From Curtobacterium sp. BH-2-1-1 (GTDB taxonomy: Bacteria; Actinomycetota; Actinomycetes; Actinomycetales; Microbacteriaceae): a stretch of DNA of 64,000 bases. Below are positions 63,908 to 64,000 of the stretch, piece by piece (position 1 is the stretch's first letter; every line of letters starts with the position of its first letter). The stretch spans positions 1,922,001-1,986,000 of the forward strand of contig NZ_CP017580.1 of NCBI RefSeq assembly GCF_001806325.1, given 5' to 3'. The position numbers and the translations under genes were made by a program. The notes beneath the pieces are model-generated. The model was not told the DNA's origin. It worked only from the letters and a program-made list of their open reading frames with translations, and did not search any database.

Positions 63908-64000
63908 ATGGTGGAGTCGATCGCACGCGTGCGACACATCCGCGTCACGCCTCAGAAGGCCCGTCGCGTCATCGAGCTGATCCGCGGCAAGCAGGCCCAC
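63908..64000 (+). CDS. rplV: 50S ribosomal protein L22, N-terminal part (runs off the right edge)
   Basis: The first 31 codons are present (MVESIARVRHIRVTPQKARR, the usual L22 opening). ATG 63908 follows GAGGAG. It lies 25 bases after rpsS in the S10 operon. Confidence 0.93.
   Translation, partial: MVESIARVRHIRVTPQKARRVIELIRGKQAH

Overview
The window is uniformly high-GC DNA of an actinobacterium. Codon use, the L/RpoB/RpoC sequences, the mixture of GTG and TTG starts, very short spacers and the many likely leaderless genes suggest a member of the Microbacteriaceae, most plausibly Curtobacterium or a close relative (inference from sequence character, not from a search). It is a chromosomal core region with no insertion sequence, prophage, CRISPR array, tRNA or rRNA that I could recognise.

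Layout. 1-18225 is a patchwork of small housekeeping and accessory units: the N-terminal part of an Lhr-type helicase, a PadR regulator with an FG-rich N-terminus, an esterase, a degenerate Nudix-like protein, a CsbD-like stress protein, a DEAD-box RNA helicase with a long leader, a secreted GH114-type glycosidase, a GntR regulator coupled to a DUF1684 protein, an Nramp metal transporter under a 20-bp palindrome, a CGNR regulator, a SprT-like peptidase coupled to a TPR protein, a spermidine-synthase-like methyltransferase, and a membrane protein/histidine kinase/response regulator operon. 18336-26080 is the rpoB-rpoC operon with its promoter and terminator. 28274-40957 is a compact type IV pilus locus: pilB, pilT, pilC, the major pilin, three pilin-like proteins, the prepilin peptidase, and pilM, pilN, pilO. 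No secretin or PilP is present, as expected for a one-membrane cell. 41119-43520 holds three membrane or secreted proteins of unknown role. 43741-48364 is the str operon (rpsL, rpsG, fusA, tuf). 49644-58250 is a 2868-residue DUF11-repeat surface protein with a LAFTG sorting signal. It is followed by a eukaryotic-type topoisomerase IB and a DarT-like ADP-ribosyltransferase with no antitoxin partner nearby. 60798 to the end is the start of the S10 ribosomal operon (rpsJ, rplC, rplD, rplW, rplB, rpsS, partial rplV).

How it works together. The pilus genes are chained mainly by 4-base GTGA/ATGA overlaps. The major pilin sits inside the cluster between two hairpins, which would let it be made at a different level from the assembly machinery. 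One minor pilin carries a probable Ig-like module and another is a large serine/threonine-rich GspK/PilX-like protein, so the pilus tip may be adhesive. Together with the giant wall-anchored DUF11 protein this suggests a surface-attached or plant-associated life.

The most interesting signals not explained by the genes are: a dispersed family of intergenic palindromes and half-sites sharing the core GGAGGCGCGG; a very regular -10 hexamer placed 6 to 8 bases before the start codon of about fourteen genes (leaderless transcripts); a short patch of foreign-looking codons including TTA and ATA inside pilC; and the DarT-like toxin domain fused to a Cys/His knuckle without DarG.
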